DNA of 64,000 bases from Aphelenchoides besseyi (Eukaryota > Nematoda > Chromadorea > Rhabditida > Aphelenchoididae), in contig JAMPIQ010000003.1 in NCBI GenBank assembly GCA_024699855.1, forward strand, positions 7,440,001 to 7,504,000, written 5' to 3'. The notes below the pieces were generated by a model. That model saw only the letters and a program-made list of their open reading frames with translations, made no database searches and had not been told where the DNA came from. Both the position numbers and the translations under genes were made by a program. Below are positions 26,036-37,166 of this stretch, in pieces (the first letter of the stretch is position 1; each line of letters starts with the position of its first letter).

Positions 26036-29000
26036 TCATTTAGTACGTTCACATTCAGCGCTGTAAGAGGTAACTGGTGCCGGTGGTCCTCGTTTCTCCA
26101 ACTCGTCCAAGTACTTTTCGAGCAATCTTTCCCGTTGGTTTGGCTCATCATTGAGTATCAAGTAGCGTTTGTCGTTCTGAAATTGCAACCATAAACGAAT
26201 ACGTTTTTTCTATACAGTTACCTCGAGTACGGCCAAAATATCGCGGAGATGTTGTTCGTTCTCTTGAATCAACTTCTGTGATTGAAAAGTGATGATTTTG
26301 GTTTCTCTGAGCAATAGATCGAATTCTTCGTAAATTCGATCTCGTCGACGTTCTGCCCAGTCGTTGAAGTCGCGTTCATTCTTTCGATCGTTCGATGAAA
26401 CCAACTTGGCAAAACGATCGTCGTCGGCAATCAGTTTGCGAACGTCTCGCCATTTTGAATTGTACGTGATGGTGGGATGCTCTGTTAACAACTGAAAAAG
26501 ACGTTCGACCGCAACCTCTTCAATCTCAGTACTTACCTGTTGGAATGCATCACGCCGTTTTCGTTCCAAATTTGCGATGTGCTCATCGAACAACTTTTCT
26601 TTTTGACTTTTCTCCAACAAACTGCAATCGTCATATCGTTGATTCTTTCTCAGCATTTTCCGTGCATCGTGGAATGAAATACTTGAGCTTTTAACCTGAA
26701 AATCAACTTCAAATTAATAAGAAAGTACCTTAAAACAAACCGTATCGATGAGCAAAGAGCGGAAGATGTCTTCCACTTCCAGCTGTTTATGTCGTTCCAG
26801 CTCCTTGTTACGTTCTTTTCGATGTTCTCCCAACTCTTCTTCGACTTCACGTTTTCGATCTTCAAGCGCTTTCTCGGCAGCTGATTGTTCGACTTTTGGT
26901 TTTGAATCGATCTCCTCGTCTCCCGATTTATCTTCCGGATTGTCGCTTTCCGGCAAAGTAGCCACGTAGTCACGGAAAATCTGTTCACGTAGAGTGGAAT
27001 CCAAGTACTTATGATCGTAACGTTCATCCGAATTGATTCGCTTCTTAACATGCGACCATTTGGAATGACGATGAAGATCGGTCTGCTCAGTGAGAAGTTT
27101 TTTGAACTCGTCTCTCACTCGCTCCTTCTCTTTCTTCTTTGCTTCTTTTTCCGTTTTGTAGATTTCGGTCACGAAGTCGTTGAACATGTCCTCACGATCT
27201 CGCATTCGATCAACAGCTTTGAATCGCGGATCTTTTCCGTGTTTGCTTGAGAAAGAAGTGAAAGTGGACCTGTGAATAAAAGACGAATAATCAGTTTGCA
27301 ATCATTCGACTTACTTTCCGTGGAGCTTCGATTCTTCCAACAACGCTTTGTATCCTTCTTTGGCTTCTTTGGCTTTTTTCTTCTTTTCCGCTCTTTCAAC
27401 TTCCACTCGTTCACGTGTATAAGCTTCGAATGCTGCTCTGCGTTCTGAGGCGCCCAGAAGCAGGTAACGAGGATCAAAAACGATTTTCGACAGCTCTTTT
27501 TCCCATGTAGATGTTGCACTGACTTGTTTCTCTTCGAGCATCGTACGGAAAGTTTTGATTCGCTCTTCCAACGGAATCTAAACAACAAATCCAATGAATT
27601 TAACTGAGGCATTAAACTCACATTTGCACGTTCCTGTTGAGCTAAACGTTCAGCCTTGATTGCCGGATCTTCAGGTTTTTCGACTTGTGGTTGCTTTTTC
27701 ATTTCTGCCTTTCTTTCCTTTTCTTTCCGTTGTTCTTCCAGCTTTCTTTCTTGTCTAAAACAACAGAATTAGTATACGAGATTTGTTAACTCACTTTTTC
27801 TCTTTACGGCTTTTCTTCTTAACAGGTGCACTTGAACCGTCCGAATCGTTTTCGTCGTCATCGTCTACAGTGCATTGTTCCATTGTCGTAATCGACACAC
27901 CATCACCAGCATCCGAATTAGCGACCGAATGCGAACGTTTTTCGGCTTTATAACCGTTGCTCTCGTCATCGTCTACAGTTCGTAATGATTACACACACAC
28001 AAATTTGACAACTTACTTTCTGGTCGTTTGGCAACCATAGCGTCAACATCTGCTCGGTTGTACAGATCAGGTGGTCGTTCCCATACCGAAGTTTTTGTTG
28101 ACGGATTGAAGAAGAAGACTTTTTCGTCACGAGTCCAAACAACACACCATGGAGTACCCGGAACAGCGGTCGAGCTAACCGGACGAGATTTGTTTTCCGC
28201 CTTCTCAGATGTTGTTTCTTGTGCAACAGCTCCGTTAGTGAAATCGGTTTGCGCTTTTTGTTGTTGTGCACTTGCAGACTGAGCTAAACGATCTGAACAA
28301 TTCGATTAGAAGAACAACTTCACATTAAACTCACTTTCCGCTTGAATCATAGCTTCCGGTTTAGTCCACGTGTTTTCTTGAGTAATTGGATTGTAATAGT
28401 ATTTACGACCATCAGGAGCAGTATGTTCTTGCCACGCTTTGTCGGCACTGGACATGAACGGCGGATAACCAGCGGAATTGTAGGCATTCGGAAATCCAGC
28501 GGCGAATTGTTTCTCTGAAAACAAACAGAATAATGGAAACCAAAAAAGTCGAAAGAAGTGGAGAATGAATTGACAAATGTTTTTGAATGGTCATTGAAAA
28601 CGCGACAATCGGACACCCTCGCATTAGATGAAAAGCAACAAATTGAAAATTACACTCGAAACATTCCGCGTCGTATGTCCTTCTGATTGCCCATTGATTG
28701 TTGTCCGTGAATCCAAGCGAGTGCGTCGAGAAGACCGATTCTATCAACTAAAGGGACCCACAAAGTTTGTTTAAGAAAACTATTGCATTACTTTTGGATA
28801 CCTATTTTAACGCTAAAAGATCTTTCGTCTGTCAACTTATATCTTTTCAGTTACCATCGATAACTTACAAATAGAATGGAAGAAAAAATGGGAGACAAAA
28901 GTCGAGAGGTTTGAGTGACAATTTCTGTTCGGTTGATGTAGTCGAATTTTCTGATCGTTGATTAAGAGAAAACAAACAACAAATTTGCGTGCATTAAAAT

Positions 29001-29908
29001 AACCCAGAAGTTTTCCCACTTACCATAAGCTTAAAGTGGTAATTACAGGACCATCCCCCAAATACCAAACCTCAAACTGAGTACTCACCTTTTGCTAATG
29101 CTTCTTTCTCTTCTTTTTGTGATTTCTCAATCAACTTTTGCAATTCGCTTTGTTCCATGACCACAACATCGGACGGCTTCTCCCAGACGGTTTGACGAGT
29201 TGATGAATGATAGAAATAAGATTTCCCTTCAGCCGTTTTCGTCTCGACCCAAAGTTCTTTGTCCGCTGGAACTCCAGCGATCTGCAAGCAAAAGCAATTC
29301 AAAAGATATATTGAGTTAATGTCAAACCATTTTCAAACGCTCTGCTTGACTCATCGGCTGTTGTTGAATTGGAGCCGCGGCACCAGCCTGCATGCCGAAT
29401 GAAGGTCGTATAGCAGGATGATGTCCGTAGAAAGGTGGCACTTGGCCGGCGTATGGTACCGGCATGCGAGGAGCACCAGCCATCGGCATTCGTTGGGAAG
29501 CAACCGGTGCAGCTAAAAAACCAAAATAAAAATATTTGAGCACCGACTCACGTCTTCGATTATTGAAAAACGAGGGAGTATCTTCGGTTTCCATTTGAGC
29601 ACCAGCACCCGCAAAGAAGGGTGGTCGAGTTCCACCTGCGGTGGCAGCTGCCGGAGCAAATCTGGAAGCTCTGGAACGTCTAAATCAAAACGGTTGAACG
29701 ATCTCACAAGAAACACTCACCCATCGATCTGTCCATTTTCACCATTCGGCGATGTAACAGAAGCAATGGGATTGCTCGTCTCCATCTGGTTGTTTTTCTC
29801 TTCAGCGCCGGGTACGGAAAATGATTTTCTTAAAAGAATATTTCAATTTTCAACTCGACTGTCCTCCTCAACTCTGACTTACAACATCAACGTGCTTCGC
29901 GCCGTCAT
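26036..29908 (-). CDS. TCERG1: TCERG1 (CA150) transcription elongation regulator
   Basis: Nuclear protein that couples RNA polymerase II elongation to splicing through WW domains (binding Pro-rich splicing factors) and FF domains (binding the phosphorylated polymerase tail). The minus-strand start MTARSTLML (29908) is followed by a Pro/Ala/Gly-rich segment (about 29330-29650). Three WW domains follow: [20 protein letters not shown] (about 29090-29280), [20 protein letters not shown] (about 28340-28500) and [20 protein letters not shown] (about 28020-28160). After an acidic linker come the FF repeats, among them [20 protein letters not shown] (about 27470), [17 protein letters not shown] (about 27210) and [20 protein letters not shown] (about 26410). 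The C-terminus has [10 protein letters not shown] and [11 protein letters not shown], ending at 26036. Domain order and wording match animal TCERG1 throughout. Confidence 0.97.
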
Positions 29909-30211
29909 TGAATAGACAAAATTGAGAGGAACGTAAACGGACTATGACAAAAACTGTTCTTCGACTCAAAAACTTTTGTTACAGAAACCCGAAAACGAAA
30001 AAGAAAGTCGATTGTTTTGAAATCGCTTTCACCGCGAAAATTTTGTGGAAATCGCCAACTTTCGGTTCCCATCTTGAAAATTCGTGATCAACAGAGAAAA
30101 AGATGCCCACTAAATACGGACCGTAAAATCCACAACCTTCCCATCCGAGTGACCGAGTTGAAAAAGCTGCAAAGCCGATGCACAGCGCGGGAACAAACCA
30201 ACGACTTCTCG
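29909..30211. promoter_or_regulatory. Divergent intergenic region, TCERG1 / small unrecognised gene
   Basis: 303 bp between start codons that point away from each other, so a shared promoter region is likely. No core element stands out. Confidence 0.4.
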
Positions 30212-30628
30212 ATGTCAACTCTAACCGTCAAGTCGTCGCGCCAATTCAAAGGTTTATTTTTCTACTGAGCGGATTGGCGTGTTTACTTTTCATCAGCTGC
30301 TTTCGCTCTCTGTCGATATCTCTCGCATCGATGGATTTGGAGTTACAACTCCGATTGTACAATCAACGAGTTTTATTTGGGACCTCCACTCGATGGTTTT
30401 CAGTTGAGTTTTAACACATCGACTGGGATCAATTTCTATTCTGTTTGTAACTGGAGACCTTTTTACATGTTTTCCGACATCACCTTTCATTCATTTCGAG
30501 ATGTTCAAATCGAAAAACAACGTAATCGGACAACAAGTGGTCAAGAAGTTCATGGCCATCGAGTACGATTATTAGTTGGATTTGAGCATTGCAAAAGAGC
30601 GTTAATGTCGACTACTAATCCTCTTTAA
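30212..30628 (+). CDS. Unrecognised small protein, two exons
   Basis: ATG at 30212, first exon to 30251, a 45-nt GT...AG intron (30252-30296), second exon to the stop at 30628, about 123 residues. The second exon encodes KAAFALCRYLSHRWIWSYN, then DCTINEFYLGPPLDGF and SVCNWRPFYMFSDI, rich in aromatic residues and with few Cys, then a basic tail. There is no signal peptide and no clear membrane segment. The join keeps phase and the sequence looks like a folded protein, but I do not recognise the family. An alternative frame across the intron would give a hydrophobic stretch instead, so the model needs transcript support. Confidence 0.45.
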
Positions 30629-30910
30629 ACTGTATTTATAGATGGGTACGAAATTAAGATGAACTTCTCCGGAAAACAACGTATGGACGAAACGTGCTCT
30701 TCACTCTCATTTCATACGTTTTTTCTCAACACCGTTGCTTCGTCTCTTTCCACTGCTCTCTGGATTGTCCGTGGTTTTTTCGAGCACGAGTCTCAGACAA
30801 ACGGCGTGTTTTTTGCACTGAACAAACCAAAATTATTTCGTTGATATGTCCGTTCCAATAACTTTGTGATCCACTTTGTTTTCAGTTATAAAGCCAAACT
30901 GTGAATCGAA

Positions 30911-33129
30911 ATGGGTGCTGGACCATCGATTGGTCGAAACAACGACGAGCTGATCACTTGTTTAATCGATGGAAATTACATTCGACATCGTTCAATTGAA
31001 TGGGCTTTACGGTCAGTAGATATTTGCGACATGTTCGTTAGTCAGTAGGGTTTTTAGGATGGTCGATCGCGGTCAATATTTTCCAGAAGACAATCGAGAA
31101 GACGCGTACAAAGATTTGGCGTACAAATCGAATGTCGGCGATCCCGGACATATTCATTTGTCTGCTCCGTGTATTTACGCAAATGCTCTCGAATTTCTAA
31201 ACTTACAACCGAAACAATCGTTTCTGAACATTGGCTCAGGCACTGGATACTTCAACACAGTAGTTGGCTACTTACTTGGTATCTTCCACTTTTAATCAGT
31301 TTGTTGAATGTGCAGTTTAGGCGAATTGGGTACAAATCATGGAGTTGAGATCTACGACAATTTGATCGACTACGCTCGTGAGAAGTTAACAGAAGCACTT
31401 CGTCAGCCTGAATTCTCGGCCTATAGTTTTTGTATTCCGGAGTTTTTCAACGGTTCTGCATTCTTTCTCCGACCTTCAATAAAATACGATCGTATCTACT
31501 GCGGTGCTTTAATTCCAATGAATCGTCGTGCGTATTTCAGCAATATGCTCAAAATTGGTGGCATTCTAGTTATGCCCTATGGATCTCGCGTAAGTGATTA
31601 GGAAACCTTTTTAGAGTTCATATTCGACTTTCAGTTGCTGCAAATTGTTCGAACTTCGCAAACCGAATTCACCGTCTATCGTATATCAACGGTCACATTC
31701 TCGGAATTGGTGGCTCCAAATCCAGAAATCGAACGAACAACTCGTGAATGCATTCTACCCGCCAATCAACCGATGAGTTTGTCCGCAGTCTGTCGAAGAG
31801 AAATACGCAGTAAAGTTCGAAGTTCAGTCTTGGCCAAAAAACCGCTACCAACACTCTTCGAATTCCAAAGAGATCAACCCGAAGAAGAATCGGCACCAAC
31901 TACCGACCACATGGAGACATTCGTTTTTATTAACGTAAATCCTGCCGAAGAAGAGCCTTCGACAACGCCTGTTCCACCGGCAATCGGATTGGCAGCCCAC
32001 GATTCGACAACTCAATCGACATTCACGATGACACAAACGTCTCCAGAAGTCGACTCAATCGATTTGTCGCAATTGATTCCCGGCTACGTTGAATTGCGTC
32101 CGGAAGCTTCTAGCAGTAAAACTGAACAATCTTCGTCAACAAGCACGAAAGCTCATCAATCAGCAGCTAATCGCAATACACGCAATGAAATCGACATCGC
32201 CGAAGCTGCGCGAACAACAGCGGAATTCACAACTCGTCTCTTGACTTTGCGTCGAATGAACGCTCGTGAAACAGCAACAAATGAAACCGAACACCGTGGA
32301 CGAAACGAAACAGAAGATCGACCACCAAATGAACGTCCAAACGCACAAATTCGACTTTCACTTCTGCGTATTTTGCAAACAGTCAGCGAGAATCACCGCA
32401 ATCATACAACAAACTCGGCACCTGGATCTGCTGGCGATTCGACTTCAACTGAAAACTCACCTGGAACTAGCGGAATTGGAATTGCGCAACGTAATGGCGT
32501 TAAACGTGGACTGCCGGATTCATCAGATGCAACGGAGAAGTAAGCTTATTAAATTGAATCTAAGATAATCAATTAAATTTTCAGCAAACTACAAAAACGC
32601 TCCGCTCAACAGTCAACGAATGAAGAGCTCTTGAATTTGAGTACTCCAATGTTGTCGGTGTACAATCGAACTGACGAAACCACAAGCAACGAGGAATCTG
32701 TTTCGCCAACTTCTGCTTCTTCCTATGTCTCAACATCGTCTATCAACTCGTCTACTTCTCGATCGAATATCTCTGATGCATCGACCAATACAACTTCTTC
32801 CGAATCTTCGGATCAACGGTCCAATCGACGAACTTCCGCTTCAATGCGTTGGATTACAAGTCCTCGGCGTGCAAATTTGGACCATTCCACCGACACGTCG
32901 GAAAACGGCGAAGACTTTGATGATTCAATGGATACGACTGTAGGTTATACTTGTTGATATTGAGATCTGTTGTGTGTTTTAGACTGAAGATCCTCAACGA
33001 GAAGAACGCAACACTCGTGCTTTGTCTTATCATCAGGCAATGAACGAGTTCGACGAGGAGTTCAAACGTCGTTTGGCCGAACTTCCGCTTTCAAATCGTT
33101 TGGTTCGCTTCCTCGTTTACAATGTTTGA
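30911..33129 (+). CDS. PCMTD1: PCMTD-type protein-L-isoaspartate methyltransferase-domain protein
   Basis: Homologue of PCMTD1/2, which carry a PIMT-like fold and, in vertebrates, a SOCS-box-like C-terminus that recruits elongins as a ubiquitin ligase adaptor. The start MGAGPSIGRNNDELI has the Gly-2 of a myristoylation signal, as in PCMTD. The catalytic-like fold is clear: YKDLAYKSN, HIHLSAPCIYANALEFL, FLNIGSGTGYFNTVVG (the SAM-binding loop, about 31225), YDRIYCGALIP and GGILVMPYGS. The methyltransferase part ends near 31830; a long Ser/Thr/Glu-rich low-complexity region follows (about 31850-32930). The last exon has FKRRLAELPLSNRLVRFLVY and a stop at 33129, comparable with the PCMTD end. A TTTTCAG lies about 24 nt before the ATG. 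Confidence 0.95.
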
Positions 33130-33441
33130 GTGAAACGGGCGGCAAAACTGGTTAACCAAGAGAATCATTAACGCAACTATTTTCTTTAATTTCACAGTTA
33201 AATCAATTTATATTCGTTTTTGCAAGTCGATGGATATAGCGCTTTCTTTTGGATTATTGTTAGTTAAAATGTGGATGTGTATCAATGCTGTGATACTCGG
33301 AAATAAAGCCGTTTTATTTTTACGTTTCGTTTGTTGGTCAGCCGGGTTTACGACAACTATCTTCGTGATTATCTTTACACACTCCGCTGTTCGACTTTTC
33401 TCAATTGCTATGTTTAGGAGTTTGATGATCTGAATTGTGAG
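33130..33441. other. Intergenic between PCMTD and PIGB
   Basis: 312 bp on the same strand. An acceptor-like ATGTTTAG at about 33418 lies 24 nt before the PIGB start codon, as for a trans-splice site or 5' UTR intron. Confidence 0.4.
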
Positions 33442-35282
33442 ATGACCAAAAGACCAAATTGGCGTGAATCGTTTTTCATTCGATTGGATTGGTTGGAGAA
33501 TCCGCGTTTCGGTTTCTTGTTGGTGTATCGAATTTTGAATTTATTTCTCGTACGCACGTGGTTTGTGCCCGATGAGCAGTTTCAAGTAGCCTCGACAAAT
33601 ACAAACCACAAGTTAACTCTTTTGTTTCAGAGCGTTGAAGTCGCTTATGCACGAGTATTTGGTGTTGGACATTTGAGTTGGGAGTGGAAAGACGAGTTCG
33701 CAATTCGCTCTTATCTTCATCCACTACTCTTCATGATCTTCTATTATCCGCTAAAACTGTTCAATTTGGACGGCGGATTGCTTATTCGTATTCTGCCAAA
33801 TCTCATTCATTGCTTTTTGTTTGCAATCAACGATGTGTTTGTTGGCAAGTTGATGCATCGTTTGTTCGAGAAACGTGATCAAACAGGTTAGTTCAGAGAA
33901 GCTTAATAAGATTGAAACGTTTGTTGTAAGTTGCACGTGCTGCTTATTTGCTCTATTTATCCAATTGGTTTGTTTGGTTCTGTGCTCCGCGCACACTTTC
34001 AAACTCATTGGAGACCGTACTTACGATTATTGGACTTCATTTCTACCCGTTGGATTCCACTCGATCGAATGTTTTTGAAAGGAAAAACACCGGATATCCG
34101 TTTGTGGGATATTCGATTTGTGCAGCTTTGGCGTGTTTGATTCGTCCAACTGCAGCGTTGATTTGGGGACCGTTGGCAGCAGTTCATTTGTGGCGAGCAA
34201 AAAAACATCAAACACGTCTTTTGATTCAGTTGGTTTACATTACTGAATTGCTGGTTAAAAGCCTTCCACTTTCTAGACATCTTCTTCCACCAGCGATTGT
34301 TGTTGCTGTTTTGAGTATCGCAATCGATTCGTGGAGTTATGGTCGTTTCACGATTCCCGCATGGAATTTCATTGAATTCAACGTTTTGAGCGGTGGAAGT
34401 GCGAACTTTGGTGTGAATCCATGGTATTGGTTCTTGAGCGAAGGAATTCCGCCCGTCTTTACGATCTCCGTTATTCCATTGGTTTTGGCAATTTGGGAAC
34501 TCTTCTTCATGAACGGACAACCACCATCGAAACAACGACGACAATTTGCAAATTCAAATTTGCTTCTCATCATCGCCATCTCGTATATTTTCTTGCATTC
34601 GTTCATTGCTCACAAAGAACATCGCTTCTTATTGCCAATCATTCCATTGATGTTGCCACACGTTGCTTCCTATATTTTGCGATTGGATCGTCTGAACAAT
34701 CTCACTTTGTGGCTCATTGTAATTGTTCAGGTAACAAATGAAAGTCATTTTCTAACTACCTTCTTTACAGATTCCAATCGCTTTGTACTTTGGTTTGCAA
34801 CATCAAAAAGCACCGGGCGAAATGATCGATTATTTGAACGAGCAACTGAAATCCCGAGCTCTCGGACCGGCGACCGTTGCTCAGTTAATGCCCTGCTATT
34901 CCATGCCACAGTATTCAGCCATTCATCCTTATGGTGTTTTGGGTACGAAGATTATTGCCTTGGATTGTTCGCCGAATTTGAATCAAGTGAGTTAACATAG
35001 ATAACCGAATTCTATATTGATCTGTAGACTCTTCTGCCTGGACGTACTCGCGATGAATCAGAACTTTTTCATTTTGATCCCTTGAACTTTGTTCGAACTC
35101 ATTGGACTAAAATTGGACAATCGAATTTCATTTTTGCGTACGAACGAGTTTTCAAGAAACTTGAACCTTTTTTGCGATCTCAAGGCTACGAAGTTGCTCA
35201 ACGCTTTTACAACACTCGTTTTCCGGTTGGTTCGAATCAGGATCCATGGGTCTACGCATTGACGCGTCATACCGAAGTCTAA
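33442..35282 (+). CDS. PIGB: PIGB, GPI mannosyltransferase 3
   Basis: ER membrane GT22 enzyme that adds the third mannose of the GPI anchor from dolichol-phosphate-mannose. The N-terminus has LVRTWFVPDEQFQ, the family's acidic HPDE/VPDE loop just after the first helix, then after a 44-nt intron SVEVAYARVFGVGHLSWEWK and SYLHPLLF. Hydrophobic helices run to about 34740, including ALACLIRPTAALIWGPL, FIEFNVLSGGSANFG, NPWYWFLSEGIPPVF and SFIAHKEHRFLLPIIPLMLP, all typical of PIGB. The luminal C-terminus has MPCYSMPQYSAIHP, FHFDPLNFV and FPVGSNQDPWVYAL, ending at 35282. An AATAAA follows at about 35383. Confidence 0.95.
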
Positions 35283-35814
35283 GATAATGTGCATCTAATT
35301 TATTTCTGTTTTTACTCATCACTTCTCATCAGTTATACCAGTTCTCGGCTTTACTGCCCCAGGATCTCACGTATTTGATTAAATAAACATGTTCACTTGC
35401 TCAGATTTGAAGTTTGTGAACAACTAATGAACGGGTTCTCGGGCTTTTTCAAGTGTTATTGTCAAATGCCGAGTTATCACCGATGAGGTCCGCATTAAAC
35501 CCAATCGTTTAAATAATGTTGGTCATCGAATAGACAAAAAGGTCCAATTCTTGGCACCTGTTTTCATTATGTTAATGTAAACTATTGCCACAATTTATGT
35601 TCTTCAAAACGTTTTGTTAGTTACAGCTTGCAAATCAACAGTCATTTGACCTAAACTTAAGTCTAAACGTTGATACAAATGAAAATAGAAGTAGTTACTT
35701 ATTTGCATATTTCGCAAAAACCGACGTTTTGGTTCAAACTCCTTTCTTTGTCATTTCGCTGCTTTCAATTGAATCAATCTGCTGCTCATTTGCGCTCTTG
35801 AGCCTTCTGATCTG
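35283..35814. other. Intergenic, nothing recognised
   Basis: Downstream of PIGB, with its likely polyadenylation signal near 35383, and upstream of the small secreted-protein gene. Confidence 0.5.
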
Positions 35815-36330
35815 ATGATGAATTCTTGGATTGTAAGACTTGTCGTCGAGCACTGTTCATCACTTGCAGGATCACGTTTTTCTTCTTTTCGCAGGTCAAA
35901 TTTTCATCGCGATTTCTGCGATCTTCGTGACTGCCAGCCAATGCGCCAAGAAGAAAGCAACGAACACTCCAGCAGCTTCCGCTTATACTTTACCACCAAC
36001 CGGTGCTCCGCCAACCGCAGCTCCGTTAGCTTCAACGGCTACGGGCGTTGGCCCATCGGTGAACACTGCGTTGCCGCCGGCTGCTGATGCCAAGTCTGGA
36101 ATGAAGAAGCCCGGTAAGATGTAGAAAAAGACAAATACTGAGAGGTGTTTTAGAGGAGAAAAAAGACGACAAGAAATCGGAAGACAAACCGAAATCTAAG
36201 AAAGAAAAAAAAGAGGACGATAAGGTGAGTTGAAGTACACAGCAATCAACAACTGTGAATTCAGAAAGAAGATGGCGTTGACAATTATGAAGATGTTGCC
36301 GTTGGAGATGCTCCACCACCACCGGCTTAA
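35815..36330 (+). CDS. Small secreted protein with Ala/Pro-rich and Lys/Glu/Asp-rich parts
   Basis: Exon 1 is 18 nt of coding (ATG 35815; a second in-frame ATG at 35818), then a 37-nt intron (35833-35869). The joined start MMNSWIDHVFLLFAGQIFIA forms a signal peptide that continues to SASQC-like residues near AIFVTASQCAKKK. The mature protein has an Ala/Thr/Pro-rich stretch (LPPTGAPPTAAPLAST), then after an intron a run of Lys, Glu and Asp, and after a last intron EDGVDNYEDVAVGDAPPPPA with stop at 36330. The protein is disordered and short; I do not know the family. An AATAAA is present 30-35 bp after the stop. It is probably extracellular; any role is unknown. Confidence 0.6.
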
Positions 36331-36668
36331 CTTCATGTCACTTTGATTTTTTACTTTGACCGAATAAACAAATTGAAATGAACTTTTGGGTCTTGATTAA
36401 AAGATAAAGAAAGTAAATGCAAACAAGCATATAAGACATACGATGAACAGTTTCGATTAGTTCTCCATAAGATTGCAGACTACGTGAATGTTGTTCGAAG
36501 ACACACACTTCTATTCGTCCCAATTGACAGAAATGAATCGAAGGATACGATAAATATTCCTGTTTAATAATAGTCGACAAGTTCGTATCTTTCGATAGAC
36601 AACAAAGTACTTTCTAAACAAGAACACATTCCGCAATTTATTTTCAAATTTCTCTTACAACGACTACA
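36331..36668. other. Intergenic between convergent genes
   Basis: 338 bp between the 3' ends of the secreted-protein gene and the minus-strand gene. A polyadenylation signal AATAAA is near 36363. Nothing else recognised. Confidence 0.5.
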
Positions 36669-37166
36669 TCACTTTTTATTCTCAACCGCGATGAAGCGAA
36701 TCGTGTCATTTTTAGTGTCGCTGGCCACCAAAATCTAAACGATCGTTGTCACAACAGAATCGACAGAAGGAACTCACGATTTCATCTTTGGTACGTTGCA
36801 AAAGATAACGCTTTCCATCGGGCGTTTTCAACACGTACATGATTGCGCTCTGAAAGCCGATTAGACAACAACAACTTTCTCTCCAGTTACCGGATCTTCT
36901 TTCGCGGTCTGAACGGTGATTCGAACATTATCGTTTGTGTAGAAATGCGAGTCGCGAATCCAGCGAAGTTTGGTCGAACCCTCGATTGGCGTCCACATTT
37001 CCGAACTGAAAGAAACCGTTAGAATAATCTTCATGATTCACTCACTTCTCGTCTTTGTCCTTGAGGCTCATTGCTATCAATGTTCTCTTGCGATTCAACG
37101 AGCAGATCACTTCACCAATTTGTCCAACGTTTGCCGAAGCGGATGACTGCTCTTCAATGAAATCCA
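36669..37166 (-). CDS. Unrecognised conserved-looking protein, 5' end unresolved
   Basis: Minus-strand exons joined by short introns that keep phase. Order: VDFIEEQSSASANVGQIGEV, RKRTLIAMSLKDKDEN, then SEMWTPIEGSTKLRWIRDSH and NDNVRITVQTAKEDP, then after a 45-nt intron SAIMYVLKTPDGKRYLLQRT, and a last exon ILVASDTKNDTIRFIAVENK with the stop at 36669. The alternation of beta-type stretches suggests a small beta-rich domain. I could not place the start codon: the upstream frame closes before any ATG, so a 5' exon lies further right. No family is recognised. Introns and codon pattern make chance unlikely. Confidence 0.5.

Noticed and set aside
34005..34544. Minus-strand open frame of 179 codons
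   Set aside because: Antisense to PIGB, whose protein sequence is clearly recognisable on the plus strand.
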